Notes: generated by a model not told the origin, from the sequence alone. Counted from the first letter of the stretch, positions 52,813 through 62,031 are shown. The stretch: 64,000 bases of DNA from Sphingobacterium olei (GCF_005048855.1 NZ_SUME01000004.1:558001-622000); one strand, 5' to 3'. Translations and numbers: made by a program.

Positions 52813-55440
52813 TTATTTTTGATGTCGGAAAGCATAAAGTTTGTGATCTCGTCGCATACACAATAAGAACGTGTCACTGTTGTAGTTTATTTTTCCATAA
52901 TAGAATAAAGGTTGTCCTTCTACCGGAAAACCATCAGTTATCGATCCATTCTCATTGAAGAGGTAAATTAGGTTAGTTGATTTGGCCGCAATACCTATAA
53001 GAGGCAATCCGGTAGCAGATCTAAAATATTGAGGTCTGTCTGAGATATCTTTTGTGAAGCTGTATTCGAAAAGCAGTTTCGTGGTGTCAACGATGTCATA
53101 GGCGCGTAATCGACTGCCATCGACTACGATCATCTCAGGTGCACTTGAAGAGATAATATTTACAAAGTCAGCATAAAATTTAGCATTCCATTTTTCGGGT
53201 CGCGCGATAACGGGCGCTTTGTCCAGCGAAAACTTATAAAGGTTACTTGTTGTATCTGTAGCCAGCACAGTGAATTCACCATTTCCGACCTCGATTGTTC
53301 CAATTGGATTCCGAAATACAACATTTCCCGGTGCATCGATATGCTTGGCAATACGGCCTTCTTTGTCAAATAAGTAGATCCGTCCGTAGGAGGTTCCTAT
53401 CGCAAAATAGTCGCCTACTACTTGTATTGAGCCAATTATTTCTCCCGCAATGGTGTCATCTTGAAAAAGATCAATGCGAGCGCCTTCCATATTGTACGTG
53501 TATATTTTTTTCTTAGTCGGCACTAATATCAAGGATTGACCAGCTATAGATACGAGGGTAGGGGAGGCTATGGGTTCTTCTGGTATGCCTGTGGAGAATC
53601 CTTTCATCGGTTTTCCAGAAGTATCAAAACGGTACAATCTATTCCTATCTGTTACTAAAATAATGGATCTGTCGGCTATCTGCATCATATCTCCCACTAG
53701 TCGCCCGGAAAAAACACTTGACCATATTTTTCTTCCGGATGGACTGATCGCATGCAAGGTGTGATCTAGTTCCTGCAACAAAATGAATTGGCTTGTGTCA
53801 GAATGCTCAAAGATATAAGGTTTTGTAATCACATTATTTTCCAATGGATAGATCCACTCGGGTGTGGTTCCGAGAGCAGTTTTACTTTTATAAACCGCAT
53901 ATACACGAGATAGGAAACCGCCATTGTTGCCTGATAGCTGAGCTGACCAGGAATAAAAATCTTGGTAGCCGAAGTTATCGTTATTCCTGAAGTTTTTTTG
54001 ATAGTGCTGTGGTAATGAGTTTAGAATTTTTGAATTTGCATTTTTTGTATGTGCAAAAAAGGTAATATTTGCTTCATTTCCCTGGAGCTTTTCAAAGTTT
54101 TTAAAGCCTAAGTTTCCGGTCAGCAGGTTCCTGTTTTTCCAATCTTTTTGATATTCGCGAAGCGTATTGCTGCTATTTGCTATAACGAGTACATGACCTA
54201 CCTGTGTCACATACGGACGTGGGAAAACTTTGAATGCATCTCCGTAGAATGCATAGAGTAGATTTGAATTCTTGAATCTATAGATGGAATCTCCTAAAAT
54301 TTCAAACAGCTCGTATTTAAGCCGGTTCCACGAATTTGTGTCAGCTAGACTGATATAACCCATATGGGTTTGGTTTGACTGTTCGATCAATGCAAATTCC
54401 GACCCTAAGGTTTTTTGAAATTCAAATATGATGGTCGTGTCTCGTTGTGACTTGAATTGGTTATAGATTTTTTCTTTTTCCTTGCGGAACGCAAGTAAGT
54501 CATTAAGGTCCCTAGTGAACTGCCGTTGATCACTGATACTGTATTCTATATATAACGACGTAGCTGATGGAAAAAAATTGTATAAATATTGTGTCTTTTT
54601 CCGTTGATTGCGGAATAAAGCAAGATAATTTCCATCTGTATTTTTGATTTCACTTTCACCGGTTAACATTAAGGCTTCTTGCTTGAAATTGATATTCCAG
54701 GCAGATTGTCCTTTTAGTCCTTCAAACTGGTTTAAAAAAGGACCTGAGCTCGTGCGTTGAAATAGTTGTAGAGCGGAAGGAAGCTGTTGATGAGGAAAAA
54801 AGACACTTAGTGGTGTGTTTCGGGAGTTATTTTTAATGAAATAATCAATTTGAGCATCCGAAAGGGACTTTGTTTCTTTGCTCATTATAGTAGCCAAAAG
54901 AGGTTTGGCATAGGAGGCGAAGAGAATGCTTTCGTAGTAAGTAACATATAATATCGAGTCGATATTTCCGCTGTTAAAGGAAAATATTTGCTGATTTAGG
55001 GTGTCTTGCACGTTTACTTCGTAATCTTTTCCCATCTGCTGGATGATAGCGGGCAGATCATCAGTGGCTATTTTTCCGGAAGTTGGGATGGTAAATAGTG
55101 TGGCTAGTGACTTTTTATCATCCGGATGAAATGAAATGTAAATGTCAGCGTCCAACACATATGTCTTTAACGCATCATTACGGAGTAATTTTTTCTTGAA
55201 TTCCCTTAGTTTTTCCGTTTCGGAAAAGCCGAGAATAGCATCAAACACTTCAAAATCTTTAAAGATATTATCTGTTATTTCGTCATTTCGAATGGATAAG
55301 ATCAATAACGTATTTTTGGGCAGGTATTTCAAAGGTTTGACCGCCTCTTTATGATCTTTATTCAGATCACTGAAGTAATAAATAGAAGCGCCAACTACAG
55401 CTATAAACAAAATAGCCGTTACGATAATCGTATTCCTCAT
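52813..55440 (-). CDS. Membrane-anchored protein with C-terminal beta-propeller, function unknown
   Basis: This is an 875-residue protein. One N-terminal membrane helix (about 4-24, IIVTAILFIAVVGASIYYFS) anchors it with the remainder probably in the periplasm. Residues about 35-520 are mixed alpha/beta with LPKNTLLILSIRNDEITDNI and no catalytic motif I recognise. Residues about 535-875 repeat PQQ/WD-like propeller blades (ILLQELDHTLHAISPSGRKI, IAGQSLILVPTKKKIYTYN, YGRIYLFDKEGRIAKHI). The end LFNENGSITDGFPVEGQPLF is of the DUF/FG-GAP-propeller style. I believe it is a conserved Bacteroidota hypothetical. It lies divergent from DUF423 and is preceded by a -7 box 4 bases before the ATG. Confidence 0.75.
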   Translation of the reverse strand: MRNTIIVTAILFIAVVGASIYYFSDLNKDHKEAVKPLKYLPKNTLLILSIRNDEITDNIFKDFEVFDAILGFSETEKLREFKKKLLRNDALKTYVLDADIYISFHPDDKKSLATLFTIPTSGKIATDDLPAIIQQMGKDYEVNVQDTLNQQIFSFNSGNIDSILYVTYYESILFASYAKPLLATIMSKETKSLSDAQIDYFIKNNSRNTPLSVFFPHQQLPSALQLFQRTSSGPFLNQFEGLKGQSAWNINFKQEALMLTGESEIKNTDGNYLALFRNQRKKTQYLYNFFPSATSLYIEYSISDQRQFTRDLNDLLAFRKEKEKIYNQFKSQRDTTIIFEFQKTLGSEFALIEQSNQTHMGYISLADTNSWNRLKYELFEILGDSIYRFKNSNLLYAFYGDAFKVFPRPYVTQVGHVLVIANSSNTLREYQKDWKNRNLLTGNLGFKNFEKLQGNEANITFFAHTKNANSKILNSLPQHYQKNFRNNDNFGYQDFYSWSAQLSGNNGGFLSRVYAVYKSKTALGTTPEWIYPLENNVITKPYIFEHSDTSQFILLQELDHTLHAISPSGRKIWSSVFSGRLVGDMMQIADRSIILVTDRNRLYRFDTSGKPMKGFSTGIPEEPIASPTLVSIAGQSLILVPTKKKIYTYNMEGARIDLFQDDTIAGEIIGSIQVVGDYFAIGTSYGRIYLFDKEGRIAKHIDAPGNVVFRNPIGTIEVGNGEFTVLATDTTSNLYKFSLDKAPVIARPEKWNAKFYADFVNIISSSAPEMIVVDGSRLRAYDIVDTTKLLFEYSFTKDISDRPQYFRSATGLPLIGIAAKSTNLIYLFNENGSITDGFPVEGQPLFYYGKINYNSDTFLLCMRRDHKLYAFRHQK

Positions 55441-55444
55441 ACTA

Positions 55445-55452
55445 CAAACCTA
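55445..55452 (-). promoter_or_regulatory. Candidate -7 box of the propeller-protein gene
   Basis: On the minus strand this reads TAGGTTTG, matching TAnnTTTG, only 4 bases before the ATG at 55440. This would give a leaderless mRNA. Confidence 0.4.
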
Positions 55453-55549
55453 CTTAATTATGATGCGAAAATAAAGTTTAGCTAAATAAAAAAGTAAAAA
55501 TATCATTGCTTTTAATGGATATTTTTTACATTTATAAGCAATATTTCAA

Positions 55550-55557
55550 TAAGTTTG
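55550..55557 (+). promoter_or_regulatory. Candidate -7 box of the DUF423 gene
   Basis: TAAGTTTG matches TAnnTTTG and ends 16 bases before the ATG at 55574. The -33 region lacks a clear TTG. Confidence 0.4.
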
Positions 55558-55573
55558 AATTTTTAGAAATTAG

Positions 55574-55963
55574 ATGAATAAACAGATTATATTGACGGCC
55601 TCTTTTTTGGGGTTGGTCGCTGTTATATTGGGTGCGTTTGGTGCGCATGGTTTAGAAGGGAAAATAAGCGAATACCATTTGGAAACCTGGAAAACTGCTA
55701 ATCAATATCACTTTTATCACACCTTAGCATTATTGTTTTTGTCCACATTTTCAAGGGCTAAAAGTCCTTCCATACGCGTTTCATTTATTGCATTTACAGT
55801 TGGTATCTTATTTTTTTCGGGTTCGTTGTATATATTGAGCGTAAGATCTTTATTCGATATAGAAATCGCATCGTGGTTGGGGCCTATTACTCCGATAGGC
55901 GGATTGTTTTTTATGACGGGATGGATAGGGCTGTTCGTGGCGGCAATACGACATCGTGCTTAG
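55574..55963 (+). CDS. DUF423 small integral membrane protein
   Basis: This 129-residue protein has four membrane helices. The opening LGLVAVILGAFGAHGLEGKI and the segment WKTANQYHFYHTLALLF then the end LGPITPIGGLFFMTGWIGLF define DUF423 (E. coli YgdD). The function of the family is unknown. It lies 89 bases upstream of priA on the same strand, but priA has its own -7 box. Confidence 0.92.
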   Translation: MNKQIILTASFLGLVAVILGAFGAHGLEGKISEYHLETWKTANQYHFYHTLALLFLSTFSRAKSPSIRVSFIAFTVGILFFSGSLYILSVRSLFDIEIASWLGPITPIGGLFFMTGWIGLFVAAIRHRA

Positions 55964-56040
55964 GTCACAAGTATAGTAAAAAAGCCAATTGCGAATCGTG
56001 TTTTTACGGCCAGGCGCTGGTGAATGCGAAGCATTTTATC

Positions 56041-56048
56041 TAAGTTTG
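56041..56048 (+). promoter_or_regulatory. Candidate -7 box of priA
   Basis: TAAGTTTG matches TAnnTTTG and ends 4 bases before the priA ATG. If used, the transcript would be leaderless. No -33 TTG at about 19 bases is seen. Confidence 0.4.
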
Positions 56049-56052
56049 TTGT

Positions 56053-58533
56053 ATGTCCAATTCCGAGCTGTTCAATCAAAAGCGTAAAACGTTATTTGTA
56101 GAAGTTATCCTCCCCTTGGCAATCGCCAAAACGTATACATATCGTGTACCACATGATTTGAATGACCGTGTGAAAATAGGTGTTCGTGTAATTGTGCAAT
56201 TTGGAAAGAATAAAATTTATTCGGCCATAATAAGATCCTTTTCTATAGAAGCTCCTATCAAATACGAAGCGAAATATCTACTGGATATTGTAGACGAAGA
56301 GCCCATTGTGGATGGGTCGCAATTGCAGTTATGGGAGTGGATGGCAGAATATTATATGTGCCATTTGGGAGAGGTTATGCAAGCTGCCCTTCCCGCCGCC
56401 TTGAAAATGGCTTCGGAAACTAAAATTGTTTTAGCCGAAAATCCCAATCTTGACAGGTCTGATGTTTCTGATAAAGCATATTTGATCTTGGAAGCTTTGG
56501 ATATAGCCGGTGAATTGCGAGTGAGTGATGTTGTCAAGATATTGGGACAGAAATCCGTATTTCCTCTGTTAAAATCCTTGTTTGAGAAAGGCTATATTTT
56601 AATTTCAGAGGAAATTAAGGAACGATATAAACCGAAAACAAAAGCGTTTTTGCGTTTGGCATCGGAGTATGGTGATGCGGAAGGTAAACGACTACTATTA
56701 GACAGTCTTAATCGCGCCCCTAAACAACAGGACGCTTTTCTTGCTTTTATGCAATTGTCAAAAACAAAGGAAGATATCACACGTCAGGATGTCATGGAGA
56801 CTTCGGGCTGTGGGGCGGGGGCCGTGACGGCGTTGATCGACAAGGGAGTGTTTGATGTAAAAGAAAAGCTGGTTAGCCGATTCGATGGCACAGACGTTTT
56901 TCTTACGAAAGATTTTTTCTTTAGTGAAAGTCAACAGAAAGCGTACGATGCTATTAAAGCGCAGTTTGAAGATAAAGAAGTGGTGTTATTGCATGGTGTA
57001 ACCGCATCCGGTAAGACGCAAATTTACATTCGATTAATAGAGAAAGCATTGGCTGAAGGTAAAAATGTATTGTACCTGCTGCCGGAAATCGCGCTTACTG
57101 CACAAATTACGGCGCGGCTCAAGTTGCATTTTGGTAATCAATTGGGCGTTTACCATTCGAAATTTAACGATAATGAACGAGCCGAAGTCTGGCATAAAAT
57201 TATCAAAGATGAATTCAAGATCGTGATCGGAGCTCGTTCTTCCATTTTTTTGCCCTTCAAAGACCTTGGTCTTATTGTTGTTGACGAAGAGCACGAGAAT
57301 TCTTACAAGCAATATGATCCGGCACCCCGTTATCACGCAAGGGATACGGCCATATATTTATCCCATCTCCATCAGGCGAAAGTTTTATTGGGATCTGCAA
57401 CACCTTCTATTGAAAGTTATTATAATGCCAAAGCAAGTAAATATGGTTTCGTCAAACTACTACAGCGTTTTGGAGAGGCACAGTTGCCGGATATTCAGAT
57501 TATAAATATTCCAGAAGAGAGCAGAAAAGAACAGATGCATTCCTATTTTAGTGCTGATCTTTTAAGGAGTATATCGGAAGCAGTAGGTAGAAAGGAACAA
57601 GTCATATTGTTTCAGAACCGTCGCGGACATACTCCGTTTGTCCAATGTAGTACGTGCGGTTATGTGGCCAAATGTATCAATTGCGACGTTAGTTTGACCT
57701 ATCATAAAACATCCCATTTATTGCATTGTCACTATTGTGGACATTCTGAGTCGCCGATTAATGTATGTCCAGCCTGTGGTATGCCGCACATGGAAAGCAA
57801 GGGATTCGGTACCGAGAGGGTGGAAGAAGAGCTAGAGATTTTAATGCCGGAACTTCGGATTGGTCGTCTCGATCTGGATTCAACAAAGGGTAAGTATGGG
57901 TTTGATAAAATAATAGGTGCATTTGACGATCACGAATTTGATGTGTTGATTGGCACGCAGATGGTAGCCAAGGGGCTGGATTTTGGACGTGTTAGTCTAA
58001 TCGGAATTATCAATGCGGATACCATTATTAATTTTCCTGATTTTAGGGCATACGAGCGTGCTTTTTCGTTGTTTTCTCAGGTTGCAGGGCGCGCAGGAAG
58101 AAGACAATCTCTAGGTAAAGTAATTGTCCAGACCTATACCCCGCAGCATCGGGTAATCGAACAGGTGGTGAATCATGATTACGACGGGATGTTTATGAAA
58201 GAAATTACCGAACGTAAAAATTTTCAATATCCACCATTTTGTAGGTTGATAAAAATGGATGTCAAGCATGCAGACCAACAACAAGCTTTAGATTCTGCCA
58301 ATAGGTTGGCTTCTGCACTTCGTTCCCATTTGGGAAGTCGGGTATTAGGTCCTGAGCCACCACTGGTAGCGCGCGTACGAAACCACTATATCCAAACGAT
58401 TACGTTAAAGATTGAACGGGCGAACATCAGTATCCATAAAGTGAAAGATTTTATTCGGCAGGCGATTGCACTGTTTGAATTGGATAAGTACAATACCGGT
58501 GTCCGTATTCAAATTGATGTGGACCCCTATTAA
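56053..58533 (+). CDS. priA: Primosomal replication-restart helicase
   Basis: This 826-residue DNA helicase reloads the replisome at stalled forks. The N-terminal 3'-DNA-binding domain begins VEVILPLAIAKTYTYRVPHD. The Walker A motif is LLHGVTASGKTQIYI (about 313-327) and Walker B is IVVDEEHENSY (DEEH near 409). The zinc-binding Cys pairs are in CSTCGYVAKCINCDVSLTYH and CHYCGH...CPACGM (about 533-577). Helicase motif V/VI follows as GTQMVAKGLDFGRVSLIGI and FSQVAGRAGR. All are intact. The gene is convergent with the DUF6265-YciI gene at 3 bases. Confidence 0.97.
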   Translation: MSNSELFNQKRKTLFVEVILPLAIAKTYTYRVPHDLNDRVKIGVRVIVQFGKNKIYSAIIRSFSIEAPIKYEAKYLLDIVDEEPIVDGSQLQLWEWMAEYYMCHLGEVMQAALPAALKMASETKIVLAENPNLDRSDVSDKAYLILEALDIAGELRVSDVVKILGQKSVFPLLKSLFEKGYILISEEIKERYKPKTKAFLRLASEYGDAEGKRLLLDSLNRAPKQQDAFLAFMQLSKTKEDITRQDVMETSGCGAGAVTALIDKGVFDVKEKLVSRFDGTDVFLTKDFFFSESQQKAYDAIKAQFEDKEVVLLHGVTASGKTQIYIRLIEKALAEGKNVLYLLPEIALTAQITARLKLHFGNQLGVYHSKFNDNERAEVWHKIIKDEFKIVIGARSSIFLPFKDLGLIVVDEEHENSYKQYDPAPRYHARDTAIYLSHLHQAKVLLGSATPSIESYYNAKASKYGFVKLLQRFGEAQLPDIQIINIPEESRKEQMHSYFSADLLRSISEAVGRKEQVILFQNRRGHTPFVQCSTCGYVAKCINCDVSLTYHKTSHLLHCHYCGHSESPINVCPACGMPHMESKGFGTERVEEELEILMPELRIGRLDLDSTKGKYGFDKIIGAFDDHEFDVLIGTQMVAKGLDFGRVSLIGIINADTIINFPDFRAYERAFSLFSQVAGRAGRRQSLGKVIVQTYTPQHRVIEQVVNHDYDGMFMKEITERKNFQYPPFCRLIKMDVKHADQQQALDSANRLASALRSHLGSRVLGPEPPLVARVRNHYIQTITLKIERANISIHKVKDFIRQAIALFELDKYNTGVRIQIDVDPY

Positions 58534-58536
58534 GAA

Positions 58537-59400
58537 TTAGGGACTTAGCTTCCATACTTTATCAGCCGAAGGAAGATACTCCGGTAGTGCCGCCGAACCA
58601 TACCAATTAAATAATTCATAAGTAAGGAGATTTTCGTGAATAGCCGGGTCTGTCATTAATATTTCGTCTGCTTCGGCTTGGGATGTTACGTTTAGAACGA
58701 AAATTCCACGATAGGTTCGTTCATTTTTTTCCAAGGGGCCCGCTAGAATCAGTTTGCCTTGCTTTACAAGTTTATTGATGTTATCTAAATGCCCTCTGAA
58801 AGTATTGTTTATAAACTCTTTGTCATCTGTCTCATTGTTTCCTGTCGTCAGTATAACAAGAACGTATTTTTTCATTCCATAATCGTCTGCGCCTAACTTT
58901 TGGGCGAGTATAGCATTGTAATTGGGGTTGGCGTTAGTGGAATCTATAACTGTGCTTTTTGTCTGTTGCTTCAGTAAACTGTAAGTATAAATTTTTTGGC
59001 CTCCATCCGAAATTTGAACCAAAATCTCTGAGTCGGTAAGTCTTTTGTAAACAATTTTTTTAGGGAAATCATGCGCTTGGTTTTCAAATACCAGAGCTGT
59101 ATCAGAAAGAGTTTGTTTAAAATGAATCGTTTTCCCCGCATTTTGCCCTTTTACAGTGGCGGAATATACCACTTCCTTGCCTTTAGTTTGATGAATAGCT
59201 GCATATTCTGTAACCGTTATATTGCCATTCTTTAACATATAAGAAAATCCTTTCAAAGTACGTGGATTTAATTTATCCCAATGTTCGTAATGGTTTTTAT
59301 CTTTCCTTTTCCAGGTCCCTTCAAGAAAATCTGGAGATATGGTCTGCGATATACTTTGTTGGGTAAGCAGTATGGTTAAAAACAGGAATAAGTACTTCAT
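58537..59400 (-). CDS. Secreted fusion of a DUF6265-like domain and a YciI-like domain
   Basis: This is a 287-residue protein with a signal peptide (MKYLFLFLTILLTQQSISQ). Residues about 22-150 look like DUF6265 (FLEGTWKRKDKNHYEHWDKL and FENQAHDFPKKIVYKRL). Residues about 170-287 are a YciI/DGPF-type alpha-beta domain (YVLVILTTGNNETDDKEFIN, GKLILAGPLEKNERTYRGIF with the conserved GPL). YciI domains are usually small cytosolic proteins, so the exported fusion is notable. The reaction is unknown. It lies 50 bases after the DUF4886 gene on the same strand. Confidence 0.78.
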   Translation of the reverse strand: MKYLFLFLTILLTQQSISQTISPDFLEGTWKRKDKNHYEHWDKLNPRTLKGFSYMLKNGNITVTEYAAIHQTKGKEVVYSATVKGQNAGKTIHFKQTLSDTALVFENQAHDFPKKIVYKRLTDSEILVQISDGGQKIYTYSLLKQQTKSTVIDSTNANPNYNAILAQKLGADDYGMKKYVLVILTTGNNETDDKEFINNTFRGHLDNINKLVKQGKLILAGPLEKNERTYRGIFVLNVTSQAEADEILMTDPAIHENLLTYELFNWYGSAALPEYLPSADKVWKLSP

Positions 59401-59450
59401 AATTTTTTGTCTCTGGTGAGTGATACTAAGGTGTTCATTTTTATCAGTTA

Positions 59451-60308
59451 TTAAAGCTTAACCTTAGAAATTTTAAAAGGTTTTTTTACCGCTTTGTGTG
59501 CAGCATCTTTCGCAATACCTGCCTGTAATTCTGTTACATTTTCTGGTTTATAACGGTTCTCGCGGACATCAAGCCCAAATAATTTTTCATACCAGGTACA
59601 AGCCGCGGTAAATCGTCCATACGTTAAATCTAAATGGAAACCATCGCGACAGAAATGGTCGCCGATAGAACTTGTGCGTGCATTTTGGATAGCCGTGCCC
59701 GCTGGAGTGACGAAAGTGAACTTTTTGGATTTATGGATTTTTTTAGTGGCAGCTATAATACCTTTGTACATTGTCATTTGGTTCCTGTTATAATTTTTAA
59801 ATCCTCCATGCTTGGAGTCATGTTGATATGCCCATGTCTGATGATATACGATCTTGGTGTCGTGAGGTACGACTCCTTTTACATAATCCAATAACGCTGG
59901 AAGGTTCTTCATGATAACGTCGTATTGGCCGGAATAGGGACTGGCTTGCTGTAGACTAATGTAATCCCAGTTTTCATCTGTAAGCGCATCCGATATGCTC
60001 ACGTCTTTAGTTGTTGTCTTTACACCATCTAGCGCAATCTTTCGATAACTGTAACTTGCTTTATCTGCATTGACATTTTTCACATGAAGCTCCAACGAAG
60101 CACCGCCAATATACATGTTGCCAATAATGATCTTTTTCTCGGTTGCGACGGCAAGTTCGTAAAGGTAGTTTTCCAAGGCATCTTCTGAAAAGCTATTTCC
60201 AATAGCTAGGATTTTTAAAATTCCATCGTCATCGGGATTTACTTTCTGTCCTAAGGCGATTTGAAAAGGTAATACGGTAACTAAAAGATAGAAAACAATT
60301 TTTTTCAT
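59451..60308 (-). CDS. DUF4886 SGNH-hydrolase-like secreted protein
   Basis: This 285-residue protein has a signal peptide (MKKIVFYLLVTVLPFQIALG). The hydrolase block I motif is LAIGNSFSEDALENYLY with the candidate nucleophile Ser39. Other parts are IGNMYIGGASLELHV and SLQQASPYSGQYDV. The C-terminal block DGFHLDLTYGRF supplies the Asp and His of an SGNH triad. These features fit DUF4886, a family seen in Bacteroidota glycan loci and likely acting as an esterase. The substrate is unknown. It may be cotranscribed with the DUF6265-YciI gene. Confidence 0.85.
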   Translation of the reverse strand: MKKIVFYLLVTVLPFQIALGQKVNPDDDGILKILAIGNSFSEDALENYLYELAVATEKKIIIGNMYIGGASLELHVKNVNADKASYSYRKIALDGVKTTTKDVSISDALTDENWDYISLQQASPYSGQYDVIMKNLPALLDYVKGVVPHDTKIVYHQTWAYQHDSKHGGFKNYNRNQMTMYKGIIAATKKIHKSKKFTFVTPAGTAIQNARTSSIGDHFCRDGFHLDLTYGRFTAACTWYEKLFGLDVRENRYKPENVTELQAGIAKDAAHKAVKKPFKISKVKL

Positions 60309-60379
60309 TATTTTATGTTTTTTTGATGAATATGCAGTTGTATGTTATCTAAGTAATATTTTGAGTTTTATACGATTTG

Positions 60380-61198
60380 CTATAAAAGTTGCATCTGATG
60401 CAATGCTTCGCGGATTGCCTTTAAACGGGAGGGAGCGAATTGTTCCATATGATTGATATCTTTTGGAATAACGTTTAGCGCGAAGTAATAAACACGCTTG
60501 CCTTTCTCATAAAAGCCTACTAACCACCCATTGTTATCTTTTTCATTATAGGACCATCCTGTTTTTCCACTTAATGTGTAATCCGTTGTTTTTTCGATTT
60601 CGAAGAGTTTTAGCATTTTATCACGTGTCGAGGTTAGGATCGGCAACTTTTTGGTATAGAAACGTTGCAGAAAATCAATTTGCTGCATCTGTGTTATTCT
60701 AGAGTCACCATATAGCCAAAAGTTATCTAGTGTTTCAACTCTTACATCCATGGTAGGATAGCGTAATTTATTGAGATAATTTTTCATGTTTTCTACGCCA
60801 ATATTACGGGCAATTTCTTGAAAGCAAGGCACGCAAGAGGCTTGGAATGCTTCCCTAAATGTAAGATCTTTTTCCCAGCTCTCAAATGCTCGTTTTTTTC
60901 CATCCCATTTAATGACGGTACCGTCACTGCTAATGGTAGACGTCTCTAGCGCAATGATAGCATTTGGTATTTTGAATGTGGAAGCGGGAAGAAATCCCGT
61001 ATTAGCCCAGTCAAAATCATTTGAGTAATAAGTTTTCTTTTGTGGATCATAGATTAAAATCGATCCTTTTACATTGTGATTGTCTAATATACTGTTGAAT
61101 ATAGTTTTGTAGCTTTCATCCAGTTTACTGTTGTTTTTCGGATTGTCGCACCCAATTAAAGGTGCAATAAGAAAGACGAGAAAGAATAGTCTAATCAT
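60380..61198 (-). CDS. Class D beta-lactamase (OXA-type) lipoprotein with altered YGN motif
   Basis: This is a 272-residue protein. I chose the Met at 61198 (MIRLFFLVFL), which gives a lipoprotein signal ending LIGC (Cys17); the frame is open for ten more codons. Class D motifs are PASTFKIPNA (nucleophile Ser73, Lys76), KWDG (97-100), Ser121-Cys-Val123, FWLYG (160-164) and GKTGW (KTG 212-214). The usual YGN triad is YPT at 147-149. It should hydrolyse beta-lactams or be a related penicillin-recognising protein. No blaI/blaR pair lies beside it; the nearest is about 37 kb away. Activity is uncertain because of the YPT change. Confidence 0.88.
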   Translation of the reverse strand: MIRLFFLVFLIAPLIGCDNPKNNSKLDESYKTIFNSILDNHNVKGSILIYDPQKKTYYSNDFDWANTGFLPASTFKIPNAIIALETSTISSDGTVIKWDGKKRAFESWEKDLTFREAFQASCVPCFQEIARNIGVENMKNYLNKLRYPTMDVRVETLDNFWLYGDSRITQMQQIDFLQRFYTKKLPILTSTRDKMLKLFEIEKTTDYTLSGKTGWSYNEKDNNGWLVGFYEKGKRVYYFALNVIPKDINHMEQFAPSRLKAIREALHQMQLL

Positions 61199-61351
61199 GA
61201 TGGTTTTATTTAAGAGGGGAAGGTACAAAATCTTTAGAAAAGGATACTAATATACATTGTCTAAACTTCCTCAATAACAAATCTCCTGAGCTAAAACATT
61301 TTGCATTTAAATAGCGATAATATGCCTCAACAATGGTATTTTTGAGGAACA
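61199..61351. other. Divergent gap between the class D gene and pcm
   Basis: This is short and AT-rich. The inverted repeat CCTCAA (61325-61330) and TTGAGG (61342-61347) overlaps the pcm -7 box TATTTTTG (61337-61344). It could be an operator or chance. Confidence 0.3.
61337..61344 (+). promoter_or_regulatory. Candidate -7 box of pcm
   Basis: TATTTTTG matches TAnnTTTG and ends 7 bases before the pcm ATG, which again suggests a very short or absent leader. Confidence 0.4.
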
Positions 61352-62008
61352 ATGGCATACAAATTTGTAGATAACTACCGAGAAAAAGGCGCGCGAAAGC
61401 AACTTGTAAAACATCTGGAGAAAAGAGGTATTGAAGATAAAAATGTATTGCGGGCAATCGGAAAGGTGCCACGTCATTTTTTCTTTGATGAAACTTTTTG
61501 GAATCAGGCCTATAGAGATATTGCTTTTCCAATAGGGGATGGTCAAACGATTTCACAACCTTATACGGTAGCTTATCAATCTGAATTATTACACGTAAAA
61601 AGGGGGGATAAGATTTTAGAAATCGGAACGGGGTGTGGTTATCAATCTTGCATATTGTTGGAATTGGGTGCCGATTTGTATACAATTGAGCGTCAAGAAA
61701 ATCTCTACAACCGTACGATACAGGTATTGCCATATATAGGATATAAACCGCATTTTTTTCTCGGTGATGGGTCGAAAGGAATTTCTGAACATGCACCTTA
61801 TGATAAAATTATAGTGACTGCGGGAGCTCCGTTTGTTCCGGATGTAATGCTCAAACAATTGAAACTGGGAGGTCTTTTAGTTATTCCTGTTGGGGATGAA
61901 AATTCGCAAAAGATGGTTACGATTTTACGTGTTGGCGAAAATAATTTTGAGCGGATTGAATTGGACACGTTCCGATTTGTACCTTTGGTAGGTGATAAGG
62001 CCTGGTAA
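61352..62008 (+). CDS. pcm: Protein-L-isoaspartate O-methyltransferase
   Basis: This 218-residue SAM-dependent enzyme starts repair of isoaspartyl residues in aged proteins. The SAM motif I is ILEIGTGCGYQSCILLE (about 88-104). The PIMT-specific AFPIGDGQTISQPYTVAYQ (with the GQTIS core) lies upstream and KIIVTAGAPFVPDVMLKQLK downstream. Length is normal. It is followed 23 bases later by the MutS-like gene. No signal peptide is seen, so it acts in the cytoplasm. Confidence 0.96.
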   Translation: MAYKFVDNYREKGARKQLVKHLEKRGIEDKNVLRAIGKVPRHFFFDETFWNQAYRDIAFPIGDGQTISQPYTVAYQSELLHVKRGDKILEIGTGCGYQSCILLELGADLYTIERQENLYNRTIQVLPYIGYKPHFFLGDGSKGISEHAPYDKIIVTAGAPFVPDVMLKQLKLGGLLVIPVGDENSQKMVTILRVGENNFERIELDTFRFVPLVGDKAW

Positions 62009-62031
62009 AAAATGCTATCTTTAAGGCAGAA

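Noticed and set aside
61206..61796. 196-codon minus-strand open frame overlapping pcm
   Set aside because: It is antisense to pcm, which has a full SAM motif, and no family features are seen in it.
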